From: Bosea beijingensis
GTDB lineage: Bacteria > Pseudomonadota > Alphaproteobacteria > Rhizobiales > Beijerinckiaceae
Length of the DNA stretch: 64,000 nt
NCBI RefSeq assembly: GCF_030758975.1
Contig: NZ_CP132359.1
Span: 4,777,881-4,841,880, forward strand
Reading direction: 5' to 3'
Position numbers and translations under genes: made by a program. The stretch's first letter is position 1. Every line of letters begins with the position of its first letter. Shown here piece by piece: positions 44,295 through 52,898 of the stretch. Under the pieces are notes generated by a model, which saw only the letters and a list, made by a program, of their open reading frames with translations, was not told the DNA's origin and ran no database searches.

Positions 44295-45063
44295 CGCCGC
44301 GATCGCGACCACCACCTCCTCCGCGCCGATCTTCTGCGAGGACGACAAGCTCGGCTATCGCCGCAGCCTCACCGATTTCACGACGCCGCTGACGCTCGAC
44401 GAGAGCTACCGGCTGGCGCATCTGCCTCTGTTAGCGCCGGATCATCCCGGCGTGATCGCCCGGCGCGAAGGCAGTTTCTACGAGATGGGCCGCCACCCGG
44501 CGGTCTATTCGCTGGTGTTGCCCCTGGAAGATGAGGCTTTGCGCGCCTCCCCGGCCTTCCTCGCACTGGAGGCAGAACTGAAGGCCGCGCCTTTCGCGGA
44601 CAAGATCGCCTGGGACCTCCTGCCGAAGCGGCAGGATCGGCTACATGCGACAGTCTGCGGCTCTCTCAGCCTCTCCGAGCCGCCGGCCATCCCCGCCGAG
44701 ACGCGCGAAGCCTTGCGCAAGATCGAGCCTTTCGCGGTCGAGCTGCGCGGGCTCTTCTCCGGCAACGTCAATCGCGGCCGCCTTTATCTCCCGGTCTATC
44801 CGGAGAAGCGCGCCGGCCGGAACACACTGCAGGAGGTCCAGAGCGCCTTCGGCCGGGCACCGGGCGATCTCTGGCTCGTCGGGCTCTACAACCTCACCGA
44901 CGATCTCGACGCTGCCGAGACCGCGGCGCTGGCCGACATCGTCGCGCGCTGGTGGAATAGGCCATTGCTCGGCCTGACCGTCACCGAGCTTCAGGTCATG
45001 GGCGCGAGCGACGATCTCGTGCTCGATGCCCATGTCGAGACGGTGTTGCCGCTCGGCGCTTGA
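44287..45063 (+). CDS. conserved hypothetical protein, possible 2H-phosphoesterase-like
   Basis: 258 residues, no signal peptide or membrane segment. One HxT-like motif is visible (RLHATVCGSL near residue 120). A second canonical HxT is absent, so a 2H-phosphoesterase assignment is only a suggestion. The strand-rich C-terminal half (LPVYPEKRAGRNTL, LTVTELQVMGASDDLVLDA) could be the second repeat. It is the last gene of the ridA run, its start overlapping the GNAT gene by 8 nt. The substrate and role are unknown. Confidence 0.65.
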   Translation: MTDAAIATTTSSAPIFCEDDKLGYRRSLTDFTTPLTLDESYRLAHLPLLAPDHPGVIARREGSFYEMGRHPAVYSLVLPLEDEALRASPAFLALEAELKAAPFADKIAWDLLPKRQDRLHATVCGSLSLSEPPAIPAETREALRKIEPFAVELRGLFSGNVNRGRLYLPVYPEKRAGRNTLQEVQSAFGRAPGDLWLVGLYNLTDDLDAAETAALADIVARWWNRPLLGLTVTELQVMGASDDLVLDAHVETVLPLGA

Positions 45064-45151
45064 GGCAGGGCCCTCAGACGGTCCGCGGCCTTGACGCCCC
45101 GGCTGGCGCGCCCCAGCTTGCGCCGACCCTTTCGATCCTGCCGGACCAGCC

Positions 45152-45580
45152 ATGACCGCCTATGATCAATCCAACGTCTTCGCCAAGATCCTGCGTGGCG
45201 AACTGCCCTCCCACACCGTCTACGAGGACGCCGAGACGCTCGCGATCATGGACATCATGCCGCGCGCCGACGGTCATGTGCTGGTGATCCCGAAGACGGC
45301 CTGCCGCAATGTCTTCGACGCGCCCGCCGATGCGCTGAAGGCGGTGGCGCTGACCACGCAGAAGCTGGCGCGCGCCGTGAAGGCCGCTTTCTCGGCCGAA
45401 GGCGTCACCATCCAGCAGTTCAACGAGGCCGCCGGCGGCCAGGTCGTGTTCCATCTCCATGTCCATGTCATGCCGCGTTTCGAGGGCGTGGCGCTGCGCC
45501 CGCATACCGGCGCGATGGAGAAGAACGAGGTCCTTGCCAGCAATGCCGAGAAAATCCGCGAGGCGCTGAAAAGAATCTGA
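45152..45580 (+). CDS. HIT family protein (histidine triad)
   Basis: 142 residues with the histidine triad HLHVHVMPRF near residue 100 and the nucleotide-binding region NVFAKILRGELPSHTVYED at the start. HIT hydrolases cleave phosphoramidate or dinucleotide substrates such as AMP-lysine or adenylylated intermediates. Length is typical of the Hint branch. It is a separate transcription unit, 88 bp after the preceding gene and 8 bp upstream of an ECF41-type promoter. Exact substrate unknown. Confidence 0.92.
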   Translation: MTAYDQSNVFAKILRGELPSHTVYEDAETLAIMDIMPRADGHVLVIPKTACRNVFDAPADALKAVALTTQKLARAVKAAFSAEGVTIQQFNEAAGGQVVFHLHVHVMPRFEGVALRPHTGAMEKNEVLASNAEKIREALKRI

Positions 45581-45587
45581 CGGGCCA

Positions 45588-45614
45588 TGTCACAGCGAGG
45601 CGCGCTGCCTCGTC
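45588..45614 (+). promoter_or_regulatory. ECF41-type promoter (TGTCACA-N16-CGTC)
   Basis: TGTCACA at 45588-45594 and CGTC at 45611-45614 are separated by exactly 16 nt. This equals the promoter motif reported for ECF41 sigma factors, and an ECF41 gene lies two genes downstream. Transcription would start about 22 nt before the decarboxylase-family ATG, whose GGAGA site lies at 45633-45637. Confidence 0.7.
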
Positions 45615-45642
45615 TTGTCGTCATCAACCGATGGAGACAATC

Positions 45643-46113
45643 ATGAGCCAACGCCTCAACGCCTTCCAGATCGCGCCCGAAGCCTACAAGGCCATGCTGG
45701 TCCTGCAGGAATACGTCAATCAGTCGGCCCTCGAGCACAGCCTGATGGAGCTGGTGAAGATCCGCGCCTCGCAGATCAACCGCTGCGCCTATTGCCTGCA
45801 CATGCATGTGCTCGATGCGCGCAAGGCCGGCGAGACCGAGGCGCGCATCAACCTGCTCAACGCCTGGGAGGAGTCGGAGCTCTACACGCCGCGCGAGCGC
45901 GCCGCCCTGCGCTGGACGGAAGAACTGACCCGCGTATCGGAGCGTAGCCCGAGCGACGCGGCGTACGCGGAACTCCGGGAGCATTTCAGCGAGAAGGACA
46001 GCGTCGATCTCTCCTTCGCCATCGGCGCGATCAACACCTGGAACCGCATCAATGCGGGTTTCCGCACGCGCCATCCGGCCGACCGGCCGCGCAAGACCGA
46101 GGCCGCCGCCTGA
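45643..46113 (+). CDS. carboxymuconolactone decarboxylase/AhpD-like family protein
   Basis: 156 residues. The alkylhydroperoxidase-like core has the redox pair CAYCLHMH (CxxC...H) near residue 45, followed by DARKAGETEARINLLNAW and YTPRERAALRWTEEL. Such proteins act as peroxide-reducing AhpD relatives; true decarboxylases lack the CxxC. It is the target gene typically linked to ECF41 sigma factors. The ATG at 45643 follows a GGAGA site; an ATG 12 nt upstream is less well placed. The sigma-factor gene starts 19 bp downstream. Confidence 0.9.
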   Translation: MSQRLNAFQIAPEAYKAMLVLQEYVNQSALEHSLMELVKIRASQINRCAYCLHMHVLDARKAGETEARINLLNAWEESELYTPRERAALRWTEELTRVSERSPSDAAYAELREHFSEKDSVDLSFAIGAINTWNRINAGFRTRHPADRPRKTEAAA

Positions 46114-46132
46114 TGACACCAACCCTGCGCGC

Positions 46133-47026
46133 ATGACAGGCGCGCCTGCCAGCCTGTTCGAGGCCAACCGGTCCTACCTGACCCGCCTCGCCTACCGCAT
46201 GCTCGGCTCGCTCAGCGACGCCGAGGATGTGGTGCAGGATGCATGGCTGCGCTGGCATGATTCCGCGCCCGAGGCGATCGCAAACCCGCGCGCCTGGCTC
46301 GGGCGCGTGGTGACGCGGCTCTGCCTCGACCTGATGAAATCGGCGCGGCGCAAGCGCGAGGCCTATGTCGGCGCCTGGCTGCCCGAGCCCCTGATCGAGG
46401 CCATCGGCGGCGTGCCCAGCGCCGATGAAGCGATCGACGTGCCCTATGCGCTCCAGCTCGCACTGGAACGTCTATCGCCGTTGGAGCGTGCGGCCTTCCT
46501 CCTGCACGACGTCTTCGACCTGCCCTTCGCGGAGATCGCCGACACGCTCGGGCACAGCGAGGCCGCCAGCCGGCAACTGGTCTCGCGGGCGCGCCGCCAT
46601 GCCCGCGAGGAGGACGGCCCGCGCCATCCGCTCTCGGCCGACGACGCCCGGCGCTACGCCCAGGCCTTCTTCCAGGCCGCTCACAGCACCGATGCCACGA
46701 TTCTGAAGAGCATGCTCGCCCATGACGCGATCCTGCGCGCCGATGGTGGCGGCAAGGTCAATTCAGTGCTGAACCCGATCCTCGGCAGCGACAAGATCGG
46801 CCGCTTCTTCGCCGGCATCAACCGCCATGTCGAGCGGGATGCGCGCGCGACCACGCGCTATGAGTTCGTCATGATCAACGGCCTGCCCGGCTATGTCAGC
46901 CTGGAGCGCGGCGAGACCGTGCAGGCGATCGCGCTCGACATCCGCGACGGAGCGGTCGCCGCGATCTACATCATCCGCAACCCCGACAAGCTCGGCCACG
47001 TCCGGCGATTGCTGGCTGAGACCTAG
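46133..47026 (+). CDS. ECF41-family RNA polymerase sigma factor with SnoaL-like C-terminal domain
   Basis: 297 residues. Sigma-2 (YLTRLAYRMLGSLSDAEDVVQDAWLRW) and sigma-4 (PLERAAFLLHDVFDLPFAEIADTLG) are followed by a ~110-residue SnoaL-like domain. All three ECF41 signature motifs are seen: WLPEPL in the linker near residue 82, DGGGK near 206 and NPDKL near the C-terminus. The group has no anti-sigma factor; its C-terminal domain controls activity. The ATG at 46133 starts MTGAPASLFE. It is co-transcribed with the AhpD-like gene and probably drives its own promoter at 45588. Confidence 0.93.
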   Translation: MTGAPASLFEANRSYLTRLAYRMLGSLSDAEDVVQDAWLRWHDSAPEAIANPRAWLGRVVTRLCLDLMKSARRKREAYVGAWLPEPLIEAIGGVPSADEAIDVPYALQLALERLSPLERAAFLLHDVFDLPFAEIADTLGHSEAASRQLVSRARRHAREEDGPRHPLSADDARRYAQAFFQAAHSTDATILKSMLAHDAILRADGGGKVNSVLNPILGSDKIGRFFAGINRHVERDARATTRYEFVMINGLPGYVSLERGETVQAIALDIRDGAVAAIYIIRNPDKLGHVRRLLAET

Positions 47027-47382
47027 CCCGCGAACAGCCAGACGCCGCCGATCAGGACCGTCTCGCCGGCGAGCACCGCGAGCATCATCCGGCGCTTGTC
47101 GAGAAGCATGACGGCAGCCGCGGCAGCCAGCGCGGCGACGCGCACCCAGCCGGGAGCCACCGCCAGCACGCCCGGCGGCGAGACGATCAGCTTGGCGACG
47201 ATCCCCGCCAGCAGTGCGGTCGCGACCGCCCTCACCCATTCGAGCCATGGCGAATCGTTGGAAAGCCCGCGCGAGAAGCCGACAGCGAGCCAGCGCCAGA
47301 TTTCCGTCGGCAGAACGGCGAAGAGCAGCAGCGCGAGATAGGGCCAGAGCGGCCCGTCGAGCATGGCGATCGGCTGGGTCAT
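47023..47382 (-). CDS. azlD: AzlD family membrane protein (branched-chain amino acid exporter subunit)
   Basis: 119 residues with four hydrophobic helices, the AzlD size: WPYLALLLFAVLPTEIWRWLAVG, WVRAVATALLAGIVAKLIV and WVRVAALAAAAAVMLL. AzlD supports AzlC in exporting branched-chain or other neutral amino acids. Its ATG overlaps the azlC stop (ATGA), so the subunits are made together. Its 3' end overlaps the convergent sigma-factor gene by 4 bp. Substrate is inferred from the family. Confidence 0.8.
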   Translation of the reverse strand: MTQPIAMLDGPLWPYLALLLFAVLPTEIWRWLAVGFSRGLSNDSPWLEWVRAVATALLAGIVAKLIVSPPGVLAVAPGWVRVAALAAAAAVMLLDKRRMMLAVLAGETVLIGGVWLFAG

Positions 47383-48101
47383 GCCGGCTTGCACTTCCGT
47401 CCGATGAGGAAGGCCAGCGTTCCCGCGATGAGGCCGGCGACGATCAGGTCGAAGCCGCCGCCGATGAAGCGCGCGGAGATCGGCGCGAAGGCGAGCCCGA
47501 GGAGAAGCGCCGCGCTGTCGCCACGATGGCGCAGGCCCGCGATCAGCGAGATCAGAAAGAACATCGGCGTCAGGCACAGCAGACCGGCGGCGAACGGCAC
47601 CGGCAGCGCCCCGAGCAGATAATAGCCCGCAAAGGTCCCGATCGAACTCACCGCCATGCAGGTATTGGCGAAGCCGAGGAAATAGGCGACGCGCTGATGC
47701 GGGGCGATTCCGGGCAGGCGCCGCAGGCCCTCGCTCCAGGCGGTGACCGCGACGTAATGCGCGAGGATGAGCTGCTGCCAGATGCTCTGGCCGGGCCGGC
47801 GCAGCAGCGGCAGGATCGCCATCGTCATCGGCAGAAAGCGCAGCGAGGCGAAGGCGATCGCGATCACGATCGCGCTCCAGGCGGCGCCGGCGGCGATCGA
47901 GGCGAAGAACAGCACCTGCGAGGGGCCGGCCCAGACAAGAATCGTCGAGAGCACCGCGACATCGACGGGGTAGCCGACATCGCGCGCAAGCGAGCCGATG
48001 CCGATCAATCCGAAGCCGACGATCCAGGCCGGCAGCATCAGCGCATCGCGCATGCCGGCCAGCGCGACGCGCTGCCAGCTCCAGTCGGCGGATACGCTCA
48101 T
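47379..48101 (-). CDS. azlC: AzlC family ABC-independent amino acid exporter subunit
   Basis: 240 residues with about six to seven hydrophobic helices. The AzlC pattern is seen in AWIVGFGLIGIGSLARDVGYP, TILVWAGPSQVLFFASIAAG, ASLRFLPMTMAILPLLRRPG and LCLTPMFFLISLIAG. AzlC with AzlD exports branched-chain amino acids such as leucine analogues. It is the first gene of the pair, with a 4-nt overlap. No Lrp-family regulator lies nearby in this window. Confidence 0.85.
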   Translation of the reverse strand: MSVSADWSWQRVALAGMRDALMLPAWIVGFGLIGIGSLARDVGYPVDVAVLSTILVWAGPSQVLFFASIAAGAAWSAIVIAIAFASLRFLPMTMAILPLLRRPGQSIWQQLILAHYVAVTAWSEGLRRLPGIAPHQRVAYFLGFANTCMAVSSIGTFAGYYLLGALPVPFAAGLLCLTPMFFLISLIAGLRHRGDSAALLLGLAFAPISARFIGGGFDLIVAGLIAGTLAFLIGRKCKPA

Positions 48102-48246
48102 GAGGTCATCGCTGCGGGATGGCTCGACAGGGTTGCGGGCCGCAGGATCGCGAGCCGTCTCCTCTATCGTTCATGCACGCGACGCTTGCCTAGGCATCGG
48201 CAAGCCGGCCGGACCTGCATCTTTCGCAGGCCGCTGGCGCCGCCGG

Positions 48247-48552
48247 TCAGCCCTTGCCGCCCTTCATCGCGATGGCGATGAGTTCGTTGGCGAAGTCGAT
48301 CAGTTCCTTGGGAATACCGCCGATCGCCTGAATACCGAGATAGATCAGGTAGATGAAGGCCGGCACCAGGATCCAGCCCAGCACTTCCTCGAAAATCTTG
48401 CGGCGGCGGCGGCGACGGTCCCGCTTCTCGAACCAGCCGAGCTTTTCCTTGTCCTTCTTCGGACGCGCCGGCGCCGCGGGCGTCGCCGGCGCCTCCTGAA
48501 GCACCTCGCCGCTCTCGGCGGCGAGGCTCGCGGTCTTTCGCTTGAACAACAC
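48247..48552 (-). CDS. hypothetical small membrane protein with basic N-terminal tail
   Basis: 101 residues. An Ala/Pro-rich start leads to a strongly basic stretch (RDRRRRRRKIFEE near residue 50) and one or two hydrophobic segments (VLGWILVPAFIYLIYLGIQAIGG, IDFANELIAIAM). The basic stretch suggests an inner-membrane protein with a cytoplasmic N-terminus. It starts only 4 bp after the clpA stop on the same strand, so it is very probably co-transcribed with clpA. No family recognised; no evidence for a protease role beyond that linkage. Confidence 0.65.
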   Translation of the reverse strand: MLFKRKTASLAAESGEVLQEAPATPAAPARPKKDKEKLGWFEKRDRRRRRRKIFEEVLGWILVPAFIYLIYLGIQAIGGIPKELIDFANELIAIAMKGGKG

Positions 48553-48556
48553 GTTC

Positions 48557-51085
48557 TCAGGCCTTCGTCAGCGGAACCTTCGGCACGGTGCGGACGCCCT
48601 TGGCTGAAGCCTTCGGCGAACCACCACCCGTTCCATCGGGATTGCCGCCACCTTTAGGCGCTCGCCGCGGCGGAGTCTTGGTCGTTTTTCCGGCAGCCGC
48701 AGCTTTCGCGCGCGACTTCGGCACGCGCTTGGCCGTGGCAGCTTCGACATCCTTCTCCGGCTTGGGCCTGGCCGGCCCGTCCGGGAACTCGAGGCCGAGC
48801 ACCTTGATGCCGGTCTCGGACTGGACGACGACGACCTTGACCGCGCCGCCGTTCTTGAGGCGCCCGAACAGCACCTCGTCGGCGAGCGGCGTCTTGATCG
48901 TCTGCTGGATCAGCCGGGCCATCGGGCGAGCGCCCATCGCCTCGTCATAGCCGTTATCGACCAGCCATTCGCGCGCCTCGTCCGAAAGCTCGATGGTGAC
49001 GTTGCGGTCGGCGAGCTGCGCCTCAAGCTGCAGCACGAACTTGTCGACGACGCGGGCGACCACCGTCTTCGGCAGATGGCCGAAGGAGATGACCGAGTCG
49101 AGCCGGTTGCGGAATTCCGGCGCGAACAGCTTGTTGATCGCCTCGGTGTCGTCGCCCTCGCGCTTGGTCCGGGTGAAGCCATAGGCGTTGCGGGCCATGT
49201 CGGCGGCGCCGGCATTGGTCGTCATGATCAGGATGACGTTCCTGAAATCGACCTGCTTGCCGTTATTGTCGGTCAGCTTGCCGTGGTCCATCACCTGCAG
49301 GAGGATGTTGAACAGGTCGGGATGGGCCTTCTCGATCTCGTCGAGCAGCAGCACGCTATGCGGATGCTGGTCGATCTGGTCGGTCAGGAGCCCGCCCTGG
49401 TCGAAGCCGACATAGCCCGGAGGCGCGCCGATCAACCGCGAGACGGTGTGGCGCTCCATGTATTCCGACATGTCGAAGCGGATCAGCTCGACGCCGAGCG
49501 AGGACGCGAGTTGCCGCGCGACCTCGGTCTTGCCGACGCCGGTCGGGCCGGCGAAGAGATAGCAGCCGATCGGCTTCTCGCCGTCGCGCAGGCCGGCTCG
49601 TGCCAGCTTGATCGAGGAGGACAGCGCCTCGATCGCCTTCTCCTGGCCGTAGACCGTGCGCTTCAGCGTGGTCTCGAGATTGCGCAGCACCTCGGCATCG
49701 TCCTTGGAGACGGTCTTGGCCGGGATGCGCGCCATGGTCGCGATCGCCGCCTCGATCTCCTTCACGCCGATCGTCTTCTTGCGCTTCGACTCGGTCACCA
49801 GCATCTGCGAGGCGCCGGTCTCGTCGATCACGTCGATCGCCTTGTCCGGCAGCTTGCGATCATGGATGTAGCGCGCCGAGAGCTCCACCGCCGCCTTGAT
49901 GGCGTCGTTGGTGTAGCGCAGCTTGTGGAACTCCTCGAAATAGGGCTTCAGCCCCTTGAGGATCTCGATCGTGTCCGGCACGGACGGCTCGTTGACGTCG
50001 ATCTTCTGGAAGCGGCGCACCAGCGCCCGGTCCTTCTCGAAATACTGGCGGTATTCCTTGTAGGTAGTCGAGCCGATGCAGCGCAGCGAGCCCGAGGCCA
50101 GCGCGGGCTTGAGCAGGTTCGAGGCGTCCATCGCGCCGCCCGAGGTCGCACCGGCGCCGATCACCGTATGGATCTCGTCGATGAACATGATCGCCTTCGG
50201 GTGCTGCTCGATCTCCTTCATCACCTGCTTGAGGCGTTCCTCGAAATCGCCGCGATAGCGCGTCCCGGCCAAGAGCGTGCCCATGTCGAGCGAGAAGACA
50301 GTCGCGTCCTCCAGCACCTCGGGCACCTCGCCGCGCGTGATCTTGAGCGCGAGGCCCTCGGCGATCGCGGTCTTGCCGACGCCGGGGTCGCCGACCAGCA
50401 GCGGATTGTTCTTCTGGCGGCGGCACAGGATCTGAATCGTGCGCTGCACCTCGGCCTCGCGGCCGATCAGCGGATCGATGCGCCCGTCCCTCGCCTTGCG
50501 GTTGAGGTTGACGCAGTAAGCGTCGAGCGCGCTTTCCTTCTTCTTCTTGTCCTTGTCCTCGGGCTGGCCCTGTTCGGAGCGCTGCTCGCGCTGCGGCTCG
50601 CCCTCCTCCTCGGACCCACGGACAGGCCGGCTCTCGCTGGCGCCGGGACGCTTGGCGATGCCGTGGCTTATGTAGTTGACCGCGTCGTAGCGGGTCATGT
50701 CCTGCTCTTGCAGGAAGTACGCGGCGTGGCTCTCACGCTCGGCGAACATCGCGACGAGCACGTTCGCGCCGGTCACCTCCTCGCGGCCCGAGGACTGGAC
50801 ATGGATCACCGCGCGCTGGATGACGCGCTGGAAGCCGGCGGTCGGCTTGGAATCGTCACGTCCGTCGGTGACGAGATTGGTCAATTCCGCGTCGATGTAA
50901 TCGACCAGATTGCGCCTGAGCAGGTCGAGATCGACGCTGCAGGCGCGCATCACCGCCGCCGCGTCCTGGTCGTCGACCAGCGCGAGCAGGAGGTGTTCGA
51001 GGGTGGCGTATTCGTGACGGCGCTCGTTGGCCAGAGCCAGAGCCCGGTGAAGCGCCTGTTCGAGACTGCGCGAGAAACTCGGCAA
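48557..51085 (-). CDS. clpA: ATP-dependent Clp protease ATP-binding subunit ClpA
   Basis: 842 residues. The N-domain ([32 protein letters not shown]) binds ClpS. AAA1 has [13 protein letters not shown] near residue 235 and [15 protein letters not shown]2 has [16 protein letters not shown] near 518 and [12 protein letters not shown]. ClpP-docking is expected from the AAA2 loop. Two departures from E. coli ClpA (758 residues): a charged linker after the N-domain ([20 protein letters not shown]) and a Lys/Ala/Pro/Gly-rich C-terminal tail of about 75 residues. The tail is probably disordered. It is separated from clpS by an inverted-repeat element. Confidence 0.95.
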   Translation of the reverse strand: MPSFSRSLEQALHRALALANERRHEYATLEHLLLALVDDQDAAAVMRACSVDLDLLRRNLVDYIDAELTNLVTDGRDDSKPTAGFQRVIQRAVIHVQSSGREEVTGANVLVAMFAERESHAAYFLQEQDMTRYDAVNYISHGIAKRPGASESRPVRGSEEEGEPQREQRSEQGQPEDKDKKKKESALDAYCVNLNRKARDGRIDPLIGREAEVQRTIQILCRRQKNNPLLVGDPGVGKTAIAEGLALKITRGEVPEVLEDATVFSLDMGTLLAGTRYRGDFEERLKQVMKEIEQHPKAIMFIDEIHTVIGAGATSGGAMDASNLLKPALASGSLRCIGSTTYKEYRQYFEKDRALVRRFQKIDVNEPSVPDTIEILKGLKPYFEEFHKLRYTNDAIKAAVELSARYIHDRKLPDKAIDVIDETGASQMLVTESKRKKTIGVKEIEAAIATMARIPAKTVSKDDAEVLRNLETTLKRTVYGQEKAIEALSSSIKLARAGLRDGEKPIGCYLFAGPTGVGKTEVARQLASSLGVELIRFDMSEYMERHTVSRLIGAPPGYVGFDQGGLLTDQIDQHPHSVLLLDEIEKAHPDLFNILLQVMDHGKLTDNNGKQVDFRNVILIMTTNAGAADMARNAYGFTRTKREGDDTEAINKLFAPEFRNRLDSVISFGHLPKTVVARVVDKFVLQLEAQLADRNVTIELSDEAREWLVDNGYDEAMGARPMARLIQQTIKTPLADEVLFGRLKNGGAVKVVVVQSETGIKVLGLEFPDGPARPKPEKDVEAATAKRVPKSRAKAAAAGKTTKTPPRRAPKGGGNPDGTGGGSPKASAKGVRTVPKVPLTKA

Positions 51086-51134
51086 GGGGCGCGCTCCTAT
51101 CTGATTTCCGAATGGACTATCGAACCCAAGGCTA

Positions 51135-51400
51135 AGGGTTTGCCCTCAGCATGGACACCGTTTCGACGCAGGGCATTTTGGTCGGCGGGCAGGAGCGTGG
51201 CCGCAGCAAACCGTCCGGTTTGCAAGGTCGCGCGACGCACCCGCCGCCCAAAAGGCCCGCGCCCCTGCGGGGTCGAGCGAAAACGGACGATAGCTGTGTC
51301 GGTCCCTTGCCCGATGCCTGGGGCATCGGGCGGCGGGCTCCTCCTGGCTCTCGGCCGTTTTGGCTCGATCGAAACGATGTCCATGCTGAGGGCAAACCCT
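51135..51400. repeat. inverted-repeat (MITE-like) element between clpS and clpA
   Basis: A 32-nt arm at 51135-51166 is repeated in inverse orientation at 51369-51400 with a single mismatch, enclosing about 200 bp. Inside is a perfect 10-bp hairpin: GCCCGATGCC at 51309-51318 and GGCATCGGGC at 51322-51331. The right arm runs into the clpS stop codon. Both strands have open frames through it, but neither resembles a protein family. It looks like a small non-autonomous insertion or a structured RNA. Confidence 0.65.
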
Positions 51401-51848
51401 ATTTCTTCTCCATCACGCATTGCAGCGGATGCATGTGCTTGCGCGCCAGATCCATGACGAGCGTAACCTTGGTCTCGGCGACTTCGTAGGTAAAGACGCC
51501 GCATTCGCCGACGCCGTTCTGATGCACATGCATCATGATCTGCGTGGCCTCGGAGCGGTCCTTGTTGAAGAACCGCTCCAGAACGTGAACGACGAACTCC
51601 ATCGGGGTGTAGTCGTCGTTGAGCAGCAGGACGCGGTAGAGATTGGGCTTGCGCGTCCGCGTCCGGGTAAGGACCGCAGTGCCGCTGCCCTCGCGCCCAT
51701 TGCCTTCGCGCCCGCCGCCATCGTTAGGCGGCTGGCCGCGCTTGGGGCGATCGGCCATGGCCAATCCACCGCCCGCGCGCACCGGACGCCCTGCCTGCCT
51801 TGCCTTGTCCTGGCCTGACTGCATCATTCCCGTCCGCGCCGTATCCAT
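51399..51848 (-). CDS. clpS: ATP-dependent Clp protease adaptor ClpS
   Basis: 149 residues as the longest frame. The ClpS core is clear: [25 protein letters not shown] near residue 70, [25 protein letters not shown], ending CVMEKK. The Asp-Asp and Met residues that hold N-degron side chains are present. It delivers N-end-rule substrates to ClpA. A second ATG at 51758 ([11 protein letters not shown]), after GGTGG, would give 119 residues, nearer the usual length; the AGGA before 51848 also fits. The core is unaffected. Its stop codon lies at the edge of the inverted-repeat element. Confidence 0.93.
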   Translation of the reverse strand: MDTARTGMMQSGQDKARQAGRPVRAGGGLAMADRPKRGQPPNDGGGREGNGREGSGTAVLTRTRTRKPNLYRVLLLNDDYTPMEFVVHVLERFFNKDRSEATQIMMHVHQNGVGECGVFTYEVAETKVTLVMDLARKHMHPLQCVMEKK

Positions 51849-52025
51849 CGATCCTGCATCGCCACCCGAGATAGTGCTTCGCCTGTGAATTTACAGACCT
51901 CGCTCCCGCTTCGCCAGCCCGTTCGCAGCAAACATGGCCGATCCGCTCTCCGCAGGACCATCCTGACTTGACCCGACAGGGTTCACGGACATAAGCCCGG
52001 CGGCCCGCTGGACAAGGACGCTGCC

Positions 52026-52898
52026 ATGACTCCCAACGCCATCGTGACCATCGGCGAGGATCTCGCCCGCCCCGTGCGCTTCGGCAATGCGCTGCCGCTC
52101 GCCCTGATCGCCGGTCCCTGCCAGATGGAAAGCCGCGACCACGCGCTCGAATGCGCGCTGGCGCTGAAGGAGATCGCAGACGAACTGAAGATCGGCCTCG
52201 TCTTCAAGGCGTCCTTCGACAAGGCCAACCGGACCAGCGTCAAGGGCGCCCGCGGCATGGGAATGAAGGCTGGCCTGCCCGTCTATGCCGAAATCCGCGA
52301 GCGCACCGGCCTGCCGGTCGTGACCGACGTCCACGAGGCCGACCAGTGCGCGCCCGTGGCCGAAGTCGTCGACATCCTCCAGATTCCGGCCTTCCTCTGC
52401 CGCCAGACAGATCTGCTCGTCGCCGCCGCGAAGACCGGGCGCGTCGTCAACGTCAAGAAGGGCCAGTTCCTCGCCCCCTGGGACATGATCAATGTCGCAG
52501 CCAAGGTGACCGAGAGCGGCAATCCGAACGTGATGCTGACCGAGCGCGGCGCCTCCTTCGGCTACAACACGCTGGTTTCCGACATGCGTGCGCTGCCGAC
52601 CATGGCCGAGATCGGCGCCCCCGTGATCTTCGACGCGACCCATTCGGTGCAGCAGCCCGGCGGCAAGGGCGCCTCGACCGGCGGACAGCGCGAGTTCGTG
52701 CCGGTCTTGTCGCGCGCCGCGGTCGCGGTCGGCGTCGCCGGTCTGTTCATCGAGACCCATCCCGATCCCGACAAGGCGCCCTCGGACGGTCCCAACATGG
52801 TGCCGCTCTCCGAGTTCAAGGGCTTGATCGCCGAGCTTCAGGGCTTCGACCGCCTGGCCAAGTCGCGCACGGCCCCGACGGCCGTCGCCTATGTCTGA
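52026..52898 (+). CDS. kdsA: 3-deoxy-8-phosphooctulonate synthase
   Basis: 290 residues. Condenses arabinose-5-phosphate with PEP to KDO-8-phosphate for lipopolysaccharide. Diagnostic stretches are [15 protein letters not shown] near residue 28, [18 protein letters not shown] near 59 and [17 protein letters not shown] near 103. [20 protein letters not shown] near residue 205 holds the substrate residues. The conserved Cys in AGPCQMES marks a likely metal-dependent enzyme. The 3' end overlaps the MFS gene by 8 nt. It is divergent from clpS with 177 bp between, where both promoters must lie. Confidence 0.96.
   Translation: MTPNAIVTIGEDLARPVRFGNALPLALIAGPCQMESRDHALECALALKEIADELKIGLVFKASFDKANRTSVKGARGMGMKAGLPVYAEIRERTGLPVVTDVHEADQCAPVAEVVDILQIPAFLCRQTDLLVAAAKTGRVVNVKKGQFLAPWDMINVAAKVTESGNPNVMLTERGASFGYNTLVSDMRALPTMAEIGAPVIFDATHSVQQPGGKGASTGGQREFVPVLSRAAVAVGVAGLFIETHPDPDKAPSDGPNMVPLSEFKGLIAELQGFDRLAKSRTAPTAVAYV

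Noticed and set aside
49076..51457. A 793-codon open frame on the plus strand
   Set aside because: It is the antisense shadow of clpA, with no recognisable domain.
48247..51848. Phage or plasmid insertion at clpA/clpS
   Set aside because: Apart from the ~265-bp inverted-repeat element there is no integrase, transposase or tRNA attachment site.
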